DNA from: Leptolyngbya sp. 'hensonii'
GTDB taxonomy: Bacteria > Cyanobacteriota > Cyanobacteriia > GCF-001939115
Direction: 5' to 3'
Length of the DNA: 64,000 nt
NCBI RefSeq assembly: GCF_001939115.1
Contig: NZ_MQTZ01000012.1
Coordinates: 38,684-102,683 of the forward strand
The translations under genes were made by a program, and so were the position numbers. The notes beneath the pieces are model-generated. The model was not told the origin of the DNA. It did no database searches and saw nothing but the letters and a program-made list of their open reading frames with translations. Positions 28,385 to 37,227 of the stretch are shown here, in pieces (the stretch's first letter is position 1; every line of letters starts with the position of its first letter).

Positions 28385-29557
28385 TTACTTGCCCATGCCC
28401 AACTGTTGAGCTTTCTGGTAAACCTTGCCCTCTGTGAGCAGGGAAGGCGCAATCACCACTTCTACGGCCTGCATTTCCTTGATATCCTTCGCCCCCAGAG
28501 TGCCCATACTGGTCTGAAGTGCGCCTAAAAGGTTGTGGGTGCCGTCATCCAGTTGAGCAGGCCCGCGCAGGATCTGCTCCAGGGTGCCCGTGGACCCAAC
28601 CCGGATGCGTGTACCACGGGGCAGCACCGGACTGGGGGTGGCCATGCCCCAGTGAAACCCCCGACCAGGGGCTTCCTTAGCCCGGGCGAAAGGAGATCCA
28701 ATCATCACCCCATCTGCGCCACAGGCAATGCACTTACAGATGTCGCCGCCCGTAATCAGCCCCCCATCAGCAATGATAGGGACATACCGGCCTGTTTCCT
28801 GGAAGTAGTCTTCACGGGCAGCGGCGCAGTCTGCGATCGCAGTGGCCTGGGGCACTCCCACGCCCAGCACTCCCCTGGAGGTGCAGGCGGCTCCGGGGCC
28901 AATCCCCACCAGAATAGCAGCCGCCCCTGCTTTCATCAGATCCAGGGTGACCTCATAGGTGACACAATTCCCCAGGATCACTGGAATGGGCATATCCTGG
29001 CAGAACTGGGCCAGATCCAGCGGCGTGACCGTCTCTGGAGACAGATGGGCCGTCGAGACTACTGTTGCCTGAATAAAAAACAGATCAGCTCCCGCCTTGG
29101 CAGCAACCTGGCCAAATTGGGCGGCCCCGGCTGGGGTGGCACTGACTGCCGCAATACCCCCCTGACTCTTAATTTCTTGAATTCGGCGTTCAATGAGTGC
29201 TGGTTTGATCGGTTCTGCGTAGAGCTTTTGCATCAACCCGACAAATTCAGTCGTTCCAACCCCAGCAATTTCATCCAACACTGGATTCGGATCGTCGTAG
29301 CGAGTCTGAATTCCTTCCAGATTCAAAACCCCTAACGCGCCAAGCTGAGACAGTAGCACAGCCATTTTCACATCGACTACGCCATCCATCGCACTGGCAA
29401 TGATGGGAATTTCTCGTTCAATACCGCCAATTTGCCAGCGCGTGTCGGCCAATTTCGGATCAAGTGTTCGCCGTCCGGGAACTAGCGCAATCTCATCAAT
29501 TCCGTATGCCCTGCGGGCTGTTTTACCCCGACCAATTTGAATATCCACGCTGCACAT
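28385..29557 (-). CDS. guaB3: GuaB3 family IMP dehydrogenase-related protein
   Basis: A 390-residue TIM-barrel protein of the IMPDH/GMP reductase superfamily. It lacks the CBS domain pair of GuaB and has the GuaB3 length. The catalytic loop is [15 protein letters not shown] with the nucleophilic Cys, and the phosphate-binding segment is [25 protein letters not shown]. The N-terminus has [20 protein letters not shown]. GuaB3 of Synechocystis has been described as having IMP dehydrogenase activity, so a role in guanine nucleotide synthesis is likely. It is divergent from ndhO. Confidence 0.92.
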   Translation of the reverse strand: MCSVDIQIGRGKTARRAYGIDEIALVPGRRTLDPKLADTRWQIGGIEREIPIIASAMDGVVDVKMAVLLSQLGALGVLNLEGIQTRYDDPNPVLDEIAGVGTTEFVGLMQKLYAEPIKPALIERRIQEIKSQGGIAAVSATPAGAAQFGQVAAKAGADLFFIQATVVSTAHLSPETVTPLDLAQFCQDMPIPVILGNCVTYEVTLDLMKAGAAAILVGIGPGAACTSRGVLGVGVPQATAIADCAAAREDYFQETGRYVPIIADGGLITGGDICKCIACGADGVMIGSPFARAKEAPGRGFHWGMATPSPVLPRGTRIRVGSTGTLEQILRGPAQLDDGTHNLLGALQTSMGTLGAKDIKEMQAVEVVIAPSLLTEGKVYQKAQQLGMGK

Positions 29558-29831
29558 TCCAAAGCTATTTACGCTAGGGTATCAAATTCAGAGGAAAGTT
29601 TGATGGTGGGCATGAGTCATGGGGGATGTGTCGGTTTAAATCGGTTATGACCCATTCAAAATGAGTTTCCATTTTGTGCCTGCTTGGGTAGGGCGGGTCG
29701 GAATCAAAACTTATGTTGAATTTGCTGATGCATGGTTGACTTAAAACCAATGACAAAGGATTGATGTTGGATGGCCGATCGGCTCTAAAATTTCTGGTGT
29801 AACAGATTGTTGTCAATGCAGCAGGTTAACT

Positions 29832-30047
29832 ATGGCGGTTAAAAAAGGTGACATGGTCCGAGTGGTACGCGAGAAACTGGAGAACAGCCTGGAAGCTCAG
29901 GCTAGTGATACCCGCTTTTCGGCTTATATTTTTGAAACCAAGGGGGAAGTAATCGACCTACGGGGAGACTATGCCCTGATCCTATTTGGGGCTGTTCCCA
30001 CCCCAAATATCTGGTTAAGGGTTGACCAGCTCGAAAGTTTTGAGTAG
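29832..30047 (+). CDS. ndhO: NAD(P)H-quinone oxidoreductase subunit O
   Basis: This 71-residue protein is NdhO of the photosynthetic complex I (NDH-1), which drives cyclic electron flow and respiration at the thylakoid membrane. It matches the family from end to end: [30 protein letters not shown] and [14 protein letters not shown]. NdhO is a small peripheral subunit specific to cyanobacteria and plastids; in Synechocystis it has been linked to tuning NDH-1 activity. It lies 47 bases upstream of mdh on the same strand, with hairpins in between. Confidence 0.95.
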   Translation: MAVKKGDMVRVVREKLENSLEAQASDTRFSAYIFETKGEVIDLRGDYALILFGAVPTPNIWLRVDQLESFE

Positions 30048-30052
30048 CTTAG

Positions 30053-30099
30053 CTCATAGCCTTACTATGAGATGGGCGAAACCGCCCACGGCCTATGAG
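30053..30099 (+). promoter_or_regulatory. Alternative hairpins covering the mdh start codon
   Basis: CTCATAG (30053-30059) can pair with CTATGAG at 30065-30071 or with an identical CTATGAG at 30093-30099, which contains the mdh ATG. A second stable hairpin, GGGCG-AAAC-CGCCC (30074-30087), lies just before the start, where a Shine-Dalgarno sequence would be expected but is not seen. The layout could end the ndhO message or control mdh translation; this is inference. Confidence 0.4.
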
Positions 30100-31090
30100 T
30101 TCTGCTAGCCTTGCAAATCCTAATCTTTTGCCCCATTCTGCCCGCGTTTCGATCGTGGGAGCAGGAAATGTGGGTAGTACACTCGCCCAGCGCATTGTTG
30201 AGAAGAATCTGGCGGATGTGGTGCTGCTGGATGTGATTGCAGGCCGTCCTCAGGGAATTGCCCTCGATTTACAGGAAGCCCAGGCGATCGAACGGCACGA
30301 TCGGCATGTGCTGGGGACCAACGATTATGCCGATACCGCCGGTTCGGATGTGGTGGTGATCACGGCTGGGATTCCCCGGAAACCGGGGATGAGTCGGGAT
30401 GACTTGATGAAAACGAATGCCCGCATCGTCATTGAGGCGGCTGGACAGTCAATTGCCTATTCTCCCGATGCCATTCTGATCATCGTCACCAATCCCCTGG
30501 ATGTGATGACCTATCTGGCCTGGCAGGCCACCCAGCTTCCTCCCCAGCGCATGATGGGGATGGCGGGGATTCTTGACTCTGCCCGCTTTCAGGCGTTTAT
30601 CGCCATGGAATTGGGGGTGTCCATTATGGAAGTAACCGCTCTAGTTCTGGGGGGCCATGGGGATTTGATGGTTCCTCTGCCTCGCTACTCCACGGTGAAT
30701 GGGGTCCCTGTGACGGAACTCTTGAGTGCTGAGACGATCGATCGCCTGGTCGATCGAACTCGTAATGGCGGTGCTGAAGTCGTTGAGCTGATTAAAACTG
30801 GAGGAGCCTACTTTGCTCCAGCTTCAGCAGCCTGCCTCATGGTCGAGGCTATTTTGTTCGATCAGTCGCGATTGTTACCCATTGCCACTTACCTCCAGGG
30901 TGAATATGGCCTGAATGATATTTTCATTGGTGTCCCGGCTCGCCTTGGCTGTAGAGGCATTGAGAGCATTCTGGAACTGAGCTTGACCGAAACTGAGCAA
31001 GCTGCTCTCAGGGTGTCTGCGGATTCTGTCCGTAAAAATATTGACTCGATTACAACAATGTTAGGAGATACTCCGGGTTCGCCTACCTGA
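30095..31090 (+). CDS. mdh: Malate dehydrogenase (LDH-like type)
   Basis: A 331-residue NAD-dependent malate dehydrogenase, converting malate and oxaloacetate. It has the nucleotide motif VSIVGAGNVGSTLAQ, the substrate loop GIPRKPGMSRDDL with the Arg pair typical of MDH and not LDH, the VTNPLDVMTYLAWQ segment, the catalytic His in LGGHGDLMVPL, and GGAEVVELIKTGGAYFAPA. It belongs to the LDH-like MDH group common in cyanobacteria, where it works in the open TCA cycle and redox balance. It follows ndhO closely, but the small intergenic hairpins may separate or regulate it. Confidence 0.95.
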   Translation: MSSASLANPNLLPHSARVSIVGAGNVGSTLAQRIVEKNLADVVLLDVIAGRPQGIALDLQEAQAIERHDRHVLGTNDYADTAGSDVVVITAGIPRKPGMSRDDLMKTNARIVIEAAGQSIAYSPDAILIIVTNPLDVMTYLAWQATQLPPQRMMGMAGILDSARFQAFIAMELGVSIMEVTALVLGGHGDLMVPLPRYSTVNGVPVTELLSAETIDRLVDRTRNGGAEVVELIKTGGAYFAPASAACLMVEAILFDQSRLLPIATYLQGEYGLNDIFIGVPARLGCRGIESILELSLTETEQAALRVSADSVRKNIDSITTMLGDTPGSPT

Positions 31091-31131
31091 TCGAATGCGC
31101 TAATCTATAGCTATATTCTTCCTGTTTTGCC

Positions 31132-31368
31132 ATGGTTGAATCCAACCCGGTTGAAATTTATTGTTCTATCCCCATTTACTACAGGCGGATCGACAAGCGA
31201 ACCCTATGGCTCCAGTGGCAGAGGGAAGAGGTTCGCTATGGTGTTCCTGTGACTACCCTGGAAGAAGCTCTGGACAAGGCTAGGGTGATCATTGATGCGA
31301 CCCTGGAGTTGGAGCGAGTTAAGTCTGCTCCTTTTCTCAGTCAACCCGGAATGGCTCGCATTTTTTAA
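31132..31368 (+). CDS. Small hypothetical protein
   Basis: A 78-residue protein starting MVESNPVEIYCSIPIYYRRI, without a recognised domain. It has mixed charge, aromatic residues in its first half, and a helix (TTLEEALDKARVIIDATLELERV) in its second half. It lies 41 bases after mdh on the same strand and overlaps the stop of the converging MOSC gene by four bases. Coding-like base use and its position in an otherwise filled gap support it as real; the function is unknown. Confidence 0.6.
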   Translation: MVESNPVEIYCSIPIYYRRIDKRTLWLQWQREEVRYGVPVTTLEEALDKARVIIDATLELERVKSAPFLSQPGMARIF

Positions 31369-32222
31369 ACATTTTGTTGGGTTTGGAGCTCCAACACTTC
31401 TATTCGATCTCCGAGAACCAACTGGCCACTTTTTGAATAGACCAGCTTCTGACCAAAGAGAATGCGGCCTCCAACCTGTCGATAGGCAGCCAGAGTTTCC
31501 AGGGGGTCTTGGCCCTGACGCTCCCCCCGCTCCTGATCTGTTGTGGTAATGACACAGCGTCCGCACAGTTTCACCCCCAGAAATTCTATTGCCCCAATCC
31601 GAACCCGTCGCCAGGTATCTTCAGCGTAAGGCTCACAGCCGGTGACGACCAGATTGGGGCGAAAGCGGTTCATGGGTAGAGGAACTGTTAAGCGGCCATT
31701 CAAATCAGCCAGAGAGGCTTCTGAAATCATCAGCACCGGATAGCCATCGGCAAAATTAACCTGATAACCAGGAGGGGCATAGCGGGGGTCTACTTCCCGA
31801 TCGAAGTCCTCTGTCATCCGAACCAATCGGCAAGGGAGCCCCAGCACCTGCTGAAACCATTGGGCCGCCACATCTCCCTGGTCGAGAGCCCGACAGCGAT
31901 CGCGCCAGACCACAACCTCCACCTTTAGTCCAGACCGATCGTTGAGGGACAGGCGCAATTCGGGCTGTCCAGGTGCATTCAGGCGCAGGCAATCTTCCTC
32001 CAGGGCAGTTTCCACCAGGGCGAGACGCGGATGCTGACGTTGGCTGATGAATTGTCCACTGGCATCAACGAGCATCCAGTGGCGATCGTAGGCCAACCCC
32101 CAACGATTCAGGGTGACCTGGGATAGGGCAATGCCCCGGCAGGATTTAATTGGGTAGATATATAGCCCGGTTACGGATAGAGGCATTGCATGCAATACCT
32201 TTACGGGGATAGAGTCCGTCAT
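31365..32222 (-). CDS. MOSC domain protein (mARC-like)
   Basis: A 285-residue protein with an N-terminal MOSC beta-barrel domain (LYIYPIKSCRGI, about 21-32; YDRHWMLVD near 45) and a C-terminal MOSC domain (about 140-275). The conserved Cys that would bind molybdenum cofactor appears in GVKLCGRCVITTTDQ; MNRFRPNLVVTG is also typical. Proteins of this type bind or use molybdenum cofactor, as in mARC-type N-oxide reductases; the substrate is unknown. It is the last gene of a probable unit: tyrosine recombinase, penicillin acylase, MOSC (25 bases downstream of the acylase). Confidence 0.9.
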   Translation of the reverse strand: MTDSIPVKVLHAMPLSVTGLYIYPIKSCRGIALSQVTLNRWGLAYDRHWMLVDASGQFISQRQHPRLALVETALEEDCLRLNAPGQPELRLSLNDRSGLKVEVVVWRDRCRALDQGDVAAQWFQQVLGLPCRLVRMTEDFDREVDPRYAPPGYQVNFADGYPVLMISEASLADLNGRLTVPLPMNRFRPNLVVTGCEPYAEDTWRRVRIGAIEFLGVKLCGRCVITTTDQERGERQGQDPLETLAAYRQVGGRILFGQKLVYSKSGQLVLGDRIEVLELQTQQNV

Positions 32223-32247
32223 GGGATTACGTGATGGAGGCGTTGGA

Positions 32248-34764
32248 TTATGGGGGGGTTAGGGTCAATCGATCACCGGTTTCGATCGCCGTCCGTTCCC
32301 ACAACATTGGATGATACTCGATGGTGCGCCAGGGTTCTACCAGATCCGCATAGTGGGGATGGAAGGCATGGCCCGATTGACCGGGGGCATGCATGGCCAG
32401 GGAGTTGCCCAGGTTCGCTAGGTCTATGATCATGCGCATGGAAGGCAGGGCCGTCACCTCATAGGATTCGACTGCGTTCCAGTGGGTGGCATTAACCGCG
32501 TCACTATCGCCGCCGACTGGATAGGGACCCCGATTCAGCAGAGCCTCGATCGGGGCCACCCCCGATTTCCCCAGGGACTGATTTCGAAAGGTGACTTTGT
32601 GCAGTTGCCCCCAGCGCCAGCGGTCTGAATCGGGACCCAAGGTTTGTTTCAGTTCGGCAATCGCATCGGTCAATGCCTGCCGAAGGATCTGGTCTCGATC
32701 TTCGATCGCAGGGGTGGCTTTGTCATCCCACCAGGGGCTTTGGGGCTGCTGGATCAGGTTGTGGACAACTTCGAGCCAGCGATCGCTCCCTTCCGGCCAG
32801 TATGCCTCCGGTAACTCGTCGTGAAAGGTGGCTGCCAGCAAGTGCTTCCAGAACACGTTGAACAGCGTCGCAGGGGCATTATTCAGGTCAACCTGGTTGT
32901 TCCAGCCTTGCAGGAGGGAGCGGATTTCTGCCCATTCCTGACCCTGGGGCATGACCTGGAGCAACACGGGCACCAGGGTTTTAGCATTGGCATTAAAGTT
33001 ATCTCCCTGCATGCGGCGGATGTCATCGAGGGTAATGGGCGATGACAGGGATTCCAGGATTTGGTTAATCCGCTCAGCCCGGTAGCCAAAGTCCCAATCA
33101 TGGGTAATCAGGTAGGGATAGTCAGGGCCTGTGGCCGGATTATTCGCTGTGGCAATGTAGCCCCGATCGGGATTGAGGCTGAAGGGCAATTTCTCAAAGG
33201 GAATTGTACCCTTCCACTCATAGGCATCGGTCCATCCTGGTACGGGATAGCGGCCATCTCCCTGCGCCCGTATCGGCATCCGTCCCGGCATCTGATAACC
33301 GATGTTACCTTCGACATCGGCATAGATAAAGTTCTGGGCCGGGACATCGAAATCCCGCAATGCCAGCCGAAACTCTTCCCAGTTCCGCGCCCGATCAAGT
33401 TTGGCAATGGCCTGGATCAGGTGAGCGGGCTCCAGCGCAGTCCAGTGCAGGGCGATCGCATAGGGTTGGGGTAGCGATCGAGGATCAACCTCCTGGAGAG
33501 GTTTGTATGTGTCGGAAACGATGGGGCCATGGCGAGTATAGCGGACCATCTGGGTGACAGGAGCAGCCCCAGCCACCTGAATCGTCTCCGACACCAGGTC
33601 CATGTTGACCCATTGGCCATTGACCTCGTACTGGTTGGGATCTTGCGGATTCAGTTTCTCAATGTACAGATCCTGCACATCTGGCCCCACATTAGTGACA
33701 CCCCAGGCAATGCGATCGTTGTGACCGATAATCACTCCAAACATGCCAGGAAAGGAGAAGCCCGTTACGTTATAGGGACAGTCAGGACCCTGCGGGGTGC
33801 AATGTAGACCAATTTCATGCCAAATCGAGGGAAGCTGGCTGTCCAGGTGGGGGTCGTTGGCCAGCAAGGGTTTTCCCGTGGCCGTCCGTTTTCCGGAAAT
33901 CACCCAGTTGTTCGATCCCAGACCAGGGGTAATTGTCCCCAGGTGGACTTGCAGAGCCTGGAGTTGGGAACCGAGGAAGTCCAGGGTTGGGGCGATCGTA
34001 GCCAGCACCTGAGAAGACTCACCTTCTGACCTTTCTGGCGATCGTCTGAGGTGATCAGAGACTCCAGGGAGGATGACGGGTTGGGTGGCCGGATAGGGTG
34101 GGAAAAGTTCCTCGACCTGAGCCAGAGTCAGAGTTTTTAGCAGAGTCAGGCGCTCGATTTCTTCGGCGGCATTGTCCCCCAGGTCCCAGGCCATCACCTT
34201 GCCCCAAGTCAGGGTATGGACGGGTTGCCAGGGCTCCGGCTGGTACCCCGGATTCAGCAGCTTCAGGAAGGCATATTCCAGGCTGAGGGCAATGCCTTGA
34301 TGATCAGCCAGATAGGCATTGACACCCGCTGCATAGGCTTGCAGATTGGTGATGGTGTCCGGTTCCAGTTGTTGCAACTCCTGCGCTGCTACCCTGGCCC
34401 AGCCCAGGGTGCGGAGAAACTGGTCCGTCGCCAGTTGGGATTGACCAAACAGCTCAGACAACCGTCCGGCACCGGCATGCCGCCAAAAATCCATTTGCCA
34501 GAACCGATCCTGAGCCTGGACATAGCCCTGGGCCAGAAACAGATCATGGGTGTTCCGGGCATAAAGGTGGGGGACACCCCAGCGATCGCGCAGCACCGTG
34601 ACCGGTTGCAGCAGACCCGGAATGGGGATGGTCCCTGTGGTCTGGGGCCACGATCGCCCCACTATATAGGTGGCCCCGGTCGTTGCCATCAGAGCCAACA
34701 GCATCAGGATCAGGGCGATCGTCTGGAGAAGTTTGGCCCATTTTTTTCGGGATTTGCTATTCAC
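32248..34764 (-). CDS. Penicillin acylase family amidase
   Basis: An 838-residue N-terminal-nucleophile hydrolase precursor. A membrane anchor or signal helix spans residues 13-34, so the enzyme faces the periplasm. The alpha-subunit region contains DRWGVPHLYARNTHDLFLAQGYVQAQDR. Autocleavage should occur before Ser284 in LGSNNWVISG, which becomes the nucleophile of the beta subunit; NDPHL and the beta-subunit Asn in WHEIGLH/NVTG areas are also present. Relatives hydrolyse amides such as beta-lactam side chains or acyl-homoserine lactones, so quorum quenching is possible but unproven. The start is a GTG that overlaps the recombinase stop by eight bases. Confidence 0.93.
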   Translation of the reverse strand: MNSKSRKKWAKLLQTIALILMLLALMATTGATYIVGRSWPQTTGTIPIPGLLQPVTVLRDRWGVPHLYARNTHDLFLAQGYVQAQDRFWQMDFWRHAGAGRLSELFGQSQLATDQFLRTLGWARVAAQELQQLEPDTITNLQAYAAGVNAYLADHQGIALSLEYAFLKLLNPGYQPEPWQPVHTLTWGKVMAWDLGDNAAEEIERLTLLKTLTLAQVEELFPPYPATQPVILPGVSDHLRRSPERSEGESSQVLATIAPTLDFLGSQLQALQVHLGTITPGLGSNNWVISGKRTATGKPLLANDPHLDSQLPSIWHEIGLHCTPQGPDCPYNVTGFSFPGMFGVIIGHNDRIAWGVTNVGPDVQDLYIEKLNPQDPNQYEVNGQWVNMDLVSETIQVAGAAPVTQMVRYTRHGPIVSDTYKPLQEVDPRSLPQPYAIALHWTALEPAHLIQAIAKLDRARNWEEFRLALRDFDVPAQNFIYADVEGNIGYQMPGRMPIRAQGDGRYPVPGWTDAYEWKGTIPFEKLPFSLNPDRGYIATANNPATGPDYPYLITHDWDFGYRAERINQILESLSSPITLDDIRRMQGDNFNANAKTLVPVLLQVMPQGQEWAEIRSLLQGWNNQVDLNNAPATLFNVFWKHLLAATFHDELPEAYWPEGSDRWLEVVHNLIQQPQSPWWDDKATPAIEDRDQILRQALTDAIAELKQTLGPDSDRWRWGQLHKVTFRNQSLGKSGVAPIEALLNRGPYPVGGDSDAVNATHWNAVESYEVTALPSMRMIIDLANLGNSLAMHAPGQSGHAFHPHYADLVEPWRTIEYHPMLWERTAIETGDRLTLTPP

Positions 34765-35986
34765 CCTTACTGTCTCCCTCTCCCTCGATCAATGCCGGTT
34801 CGATCATCGGTGACTCAGGGGACTTCAATCGCGATCGTTGCAGGGCTGCCTCCACAGCCATCTGCTGATCGCGATGGGTCATCCACTGGTGATAGGTGCG
34901 GGTGTGAACCGCAACGGAATGGCCCATCATTCGGGCTGCCACCGTATCTGGCAAACCGAAATGAATGGTACGCACGGCCCAGGCGTGGCGCAGGCTATAG
35001 GGATTAAAGGGGATGTTATAGCGACGAAACTGAACGGTGACATGCTGTCCGACCCGCTGCAGGGTGGTTCGTTTTAGATCGGTTTCTACATCAGGTAGTT
35101 GGATATCCCGCAGGTTGAAGCGATCGACCCATTCTGGATAAAACGGCCAGACTTCATGACTTCCAGTTTTAGTCATTGGCAACACCCGAATACTGGCATT
35201 GGGATTGCCCTGTTGCAGCGCGGAATAGTCACAGAAAAAGACCTCATGATTTCTCAGCCCGTAAGTGGCCATCATGCCATAGACAAAACGCCACTCTGGA
35301 TGGGGAATCTGTTCAAAGGTGGCCACAATCACATCATCGGACGGTAAGTCGCGATGTTCCACTGCATTAGGGCCATAGCTGCCCCAGAAAGTCTTCAGAT
35401 CAAAGGGCAGGTCCAGATCGAGAAATCGGGCCAGGGCTGCCAGGGCTGTACAACAGATCTGGCGACTGCGGGAGTCCTCAGCCGTTGTATGGATGGTTTT
35501 ATGCATGGCTTCTGCCATTGTCATCTGGGGATTTGCGGCAACCACCGTGCGCAATTTGCGCAGGTAAGGAGCATAGGCGGTATTCCAGGTAGAGGTAGTG
35601 GCTGCCGATCGTGACCGTCGATCCCGCTGGGTAAAGAAATCTTGTTCAAAAGCCCGCAACTGCTGTTCCAGTTCAAGCTGATTGAGCCGCAAGCCCCCCG
35701 TGCCACAGTGGTAGTTTCGCCAGTCAAAGGATTTTTGCAGGAGCTGGGCGGCCACGATCTTGGCTTCCTGCTCGGCTTGCTTCAATCCTGCAGAGGTTGC
35801 AGGTAAGCCGAGGGGGACTCGCTGTTGATAGGGACGCAGGCGATCGCTGCCCGGACGGGGGGGAAAAGTTCCCCGCAGGCTTAGCTTCTGGCTCCGACGC
35901 TCAATTTGCACCCCCAGGCGGGCCAGTTTGAGTCGTTGGTTCAGTTGTTGAATGCGGCTGTCGATCGCGCGCTGATCATCGGTCAT
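34757..35986 (-). CDS. Tyrosine recombinase-like integrase
   Basis: A 409-residue protein whose C-terminal 200 residues form a tyrosine recombinase catalytic domain: Arg245 in TYGLRNHEV, Y-x-L-R-H (Arg333, with Tyr330 in the usual His place), GHS at 355-357, and the nucleophile Tyr365 in RTYHQW. The N-terminal half is charged and helical, with a probable core-binding domain before residue 230. There is no prophage, att repeat or cargo around it, and it shares an operon with an acylase. It may be a domesticated cyanobacterial recombinase, related in style to the Xis proteins that excise elements in heterocyst formers. I use the ATG at 35986; an ATG at 36043 is possible. Confidence 0.88.
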   Translation of the reverse strand: MTDDQRAIDSRIQQLNQRLKLARLGVQIERRSQKLSLRGTFPPRPGSDRLRPYQQRVPLGLPATSAGLKQAEQEAKIVAAQLLQKSFDWRNYHCGTGGLRLNQLELEQQLRAFEQDFFTQRDRRSRSAATTSTWNTAYAPYLRKLRTVVAANPQMTMAEAMHKTIHTTAEDSRSRQICCTALAALARFLDLDLPFDLKTFWGSYGPNAVEHRDLPSDDVIVATFEQIPHPEWRFVYGMMATYGLRNHEVFFCDYSALQQGNPNASIRVLPMTKTGSHEVWPFYPEWVDRFNLRDIQLPDVETDLKRTTLQRVGQHVTVQFRRYNIPFNPYSLRHAWAVRTIHFGLPDTVAARMMGHSVAVHTRTYHQWMTHRDQQMAVEAALQRSRLKSPESPMIEPALIEGEGDSKGE

Positions 35987-36115
35987 TTCAAGGGCAATTG
36001 GAGGACAAATCCTGTGGTAGAACCTGGGAATAGGCACATACAACGGACAGTAGACAAGAGTACTATACTTAAATCCAGTCTAAAACGCTCAACCTCACGA
36101 TCGATACTACTGTCT

Positions 36116-37171
36116 ATGCACAAAATTCCTGTCACGGTCATTACAGGCTTTCTGGGGGCTGGAAAAACAACCCTGGTCCGCCATCTCCTGCAAAATAACG
36201 AAGGGCGTCGGATTGCGGTTCTGGTGAATGAATTCGGTGAGATTGGCATTGACGGCGATCTGCTACGGGCCTGCCAGGTCTGTGATCAAGAGGGGGATCA
36301 TGGAGTGGTCTCAGTAGGCCCAGACATTATTGAACTAACTAATGGATGCCTCTGTTGCACGGTTCAGGAAGAATTTTATCCCGCCATGCAGGAATTACTG
36401 AAACGGCGAGATCAGCTCGACTGTATTCTGATCGAAACCTCTGGACTGGCCTTACCCAAACCGTTGGTTCAGGCATTTCGCTGGCCGGAGATCCGCACGG
36501 CAGCCACCGTGGATGGGGTCGTTACCGTCGTTGACTGTGAGGCTCTGGCTGCTGGTCAGTTCGTCGGCAATCTGGAGGCTCTGGAAGCCCAGCGGCAGGC
36601 GGATGATAGCCTGGAGCATGAAACTCCGATCGAGGAACTCTTTGAGGACCAACTGGCCTGTGCCGATCTGGTGTTGCTGACGAAGGTGGATCAGGTAGAT
36701 TCTCAGACTCGGCTCAAAGTGGAGCAATGGCTTCAGCAAGAATTACCTGCAGGAGTCAAAATCGTTCCCTGCCAGCAAGGAGCCATTGCTCCCGACATTC
36801 TGCTGGGCTTCAATGCTGCCGTGGAAGACAACCTGGAGCATCGTCCCAGCCACCATGACCAGGAAGAAGAGCACGATCATGATGACGATATCAATGCTGT
36901 CCAACTGTTCCTGGAGCACAAGTTTGACCCTGCTGCCCTGGTCGAGCGGTTGAAGATGTTGGTGCAGCAGCAAGAGATCTATCGGATCAAAGGCTTTGTG
37001 GCCGTGCCCCAGAAACCCATGCGACTGGTCTTACAGGGGGTGGGGCAGCGATTTGAGACCTTTTACGATCGCCCCTGGCAACCCCAAGAAACCCCCCAAA
37101 CCAAACTGGTCCTGATTGGCCGCGACCTAGACCAGGCCACGATCGAACATCACATCTTGGCCTCATCCTAG
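36116..37171 (+). CDS. cobW: CobW-type GTP-binding metallochaperone
   Basis: A 351-residue G3E GTPase. It has Walker A GFLGAGKTT (11-19), the metal-binding motif CLCC (78-81), the ETSGLALPKPL switch region, the TKVD guanine motif, a His/Asp/Glu-rich loop (about 240-256) and a C-terminal CobW domain with RIKGFVAV. Such proteins carry a metal (cobalt for cobalamin, or zinc in relatives) to a target enzyme. The CobW C-terminus and the cobU gene elsewhere in the window favour cobalamin synthesis. The ATG at 36116 gives the standard MHKIPVTVITGFLG beginning. A dispersed palindrome follows its stop codon. Confidence 0.92.
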   Translation: MHKIPVTVITGFLGAGKTTLVRHLLQNNEGRRIAVLVNEFGEIGIDGDLLRACQVCDQEGDHGVVSVGPDIIELTNGCLCCTVQEEFYPAMQELLKRRDQLDCILIETSGLALPKPLVQAFRWPEIRTAATVDGVVTVVDCEALAAGQFVGNLEALEAQRQADDSLEHETPIEELFEDQLACADLVLLTKVDQVDSQTRLKVEQWLQQELPAGVKIVPCQQGAIAPDILLGFNAAVEDNLEHRPSHHDQEEEHDHDDDINAVQLFLEHKFDPAALVERLKMLVQQQEIYRIKGFVAVPQKPMRLVLQGVGQRFETFYDRPWQPQETPQTKLVLIGRDLDQATIEHHILASS

Positions 37172-37180
37172 CAAGCTGTA

Positions 37181-37202
37181 CAGGCGTTGCAGGCAACGCC
37201 TG
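37181..37202. repeat. Dispersed palindrome, copy 2
   Basis: CAGGCGTTGC-AG-GCAACGCCTG is a perfect 10-bp inverted repeat with a two-base centre. It lies between cobW and the converging MBL gene. It shares the TTGCAGGCAA core with the copies at 3177 and 54467. Confidence 0.82.
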
Positions 37203-37227
37203 CCCCACAACCAACCCTGCAGAGCAA

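Noticed and set aside
36041-36070. A sigma-70-like promoter with TATACT before cobW
   Set aside because: A -10-like TATACT exists at 36064-36069, but no acceptable -35 element was found at the right distance.
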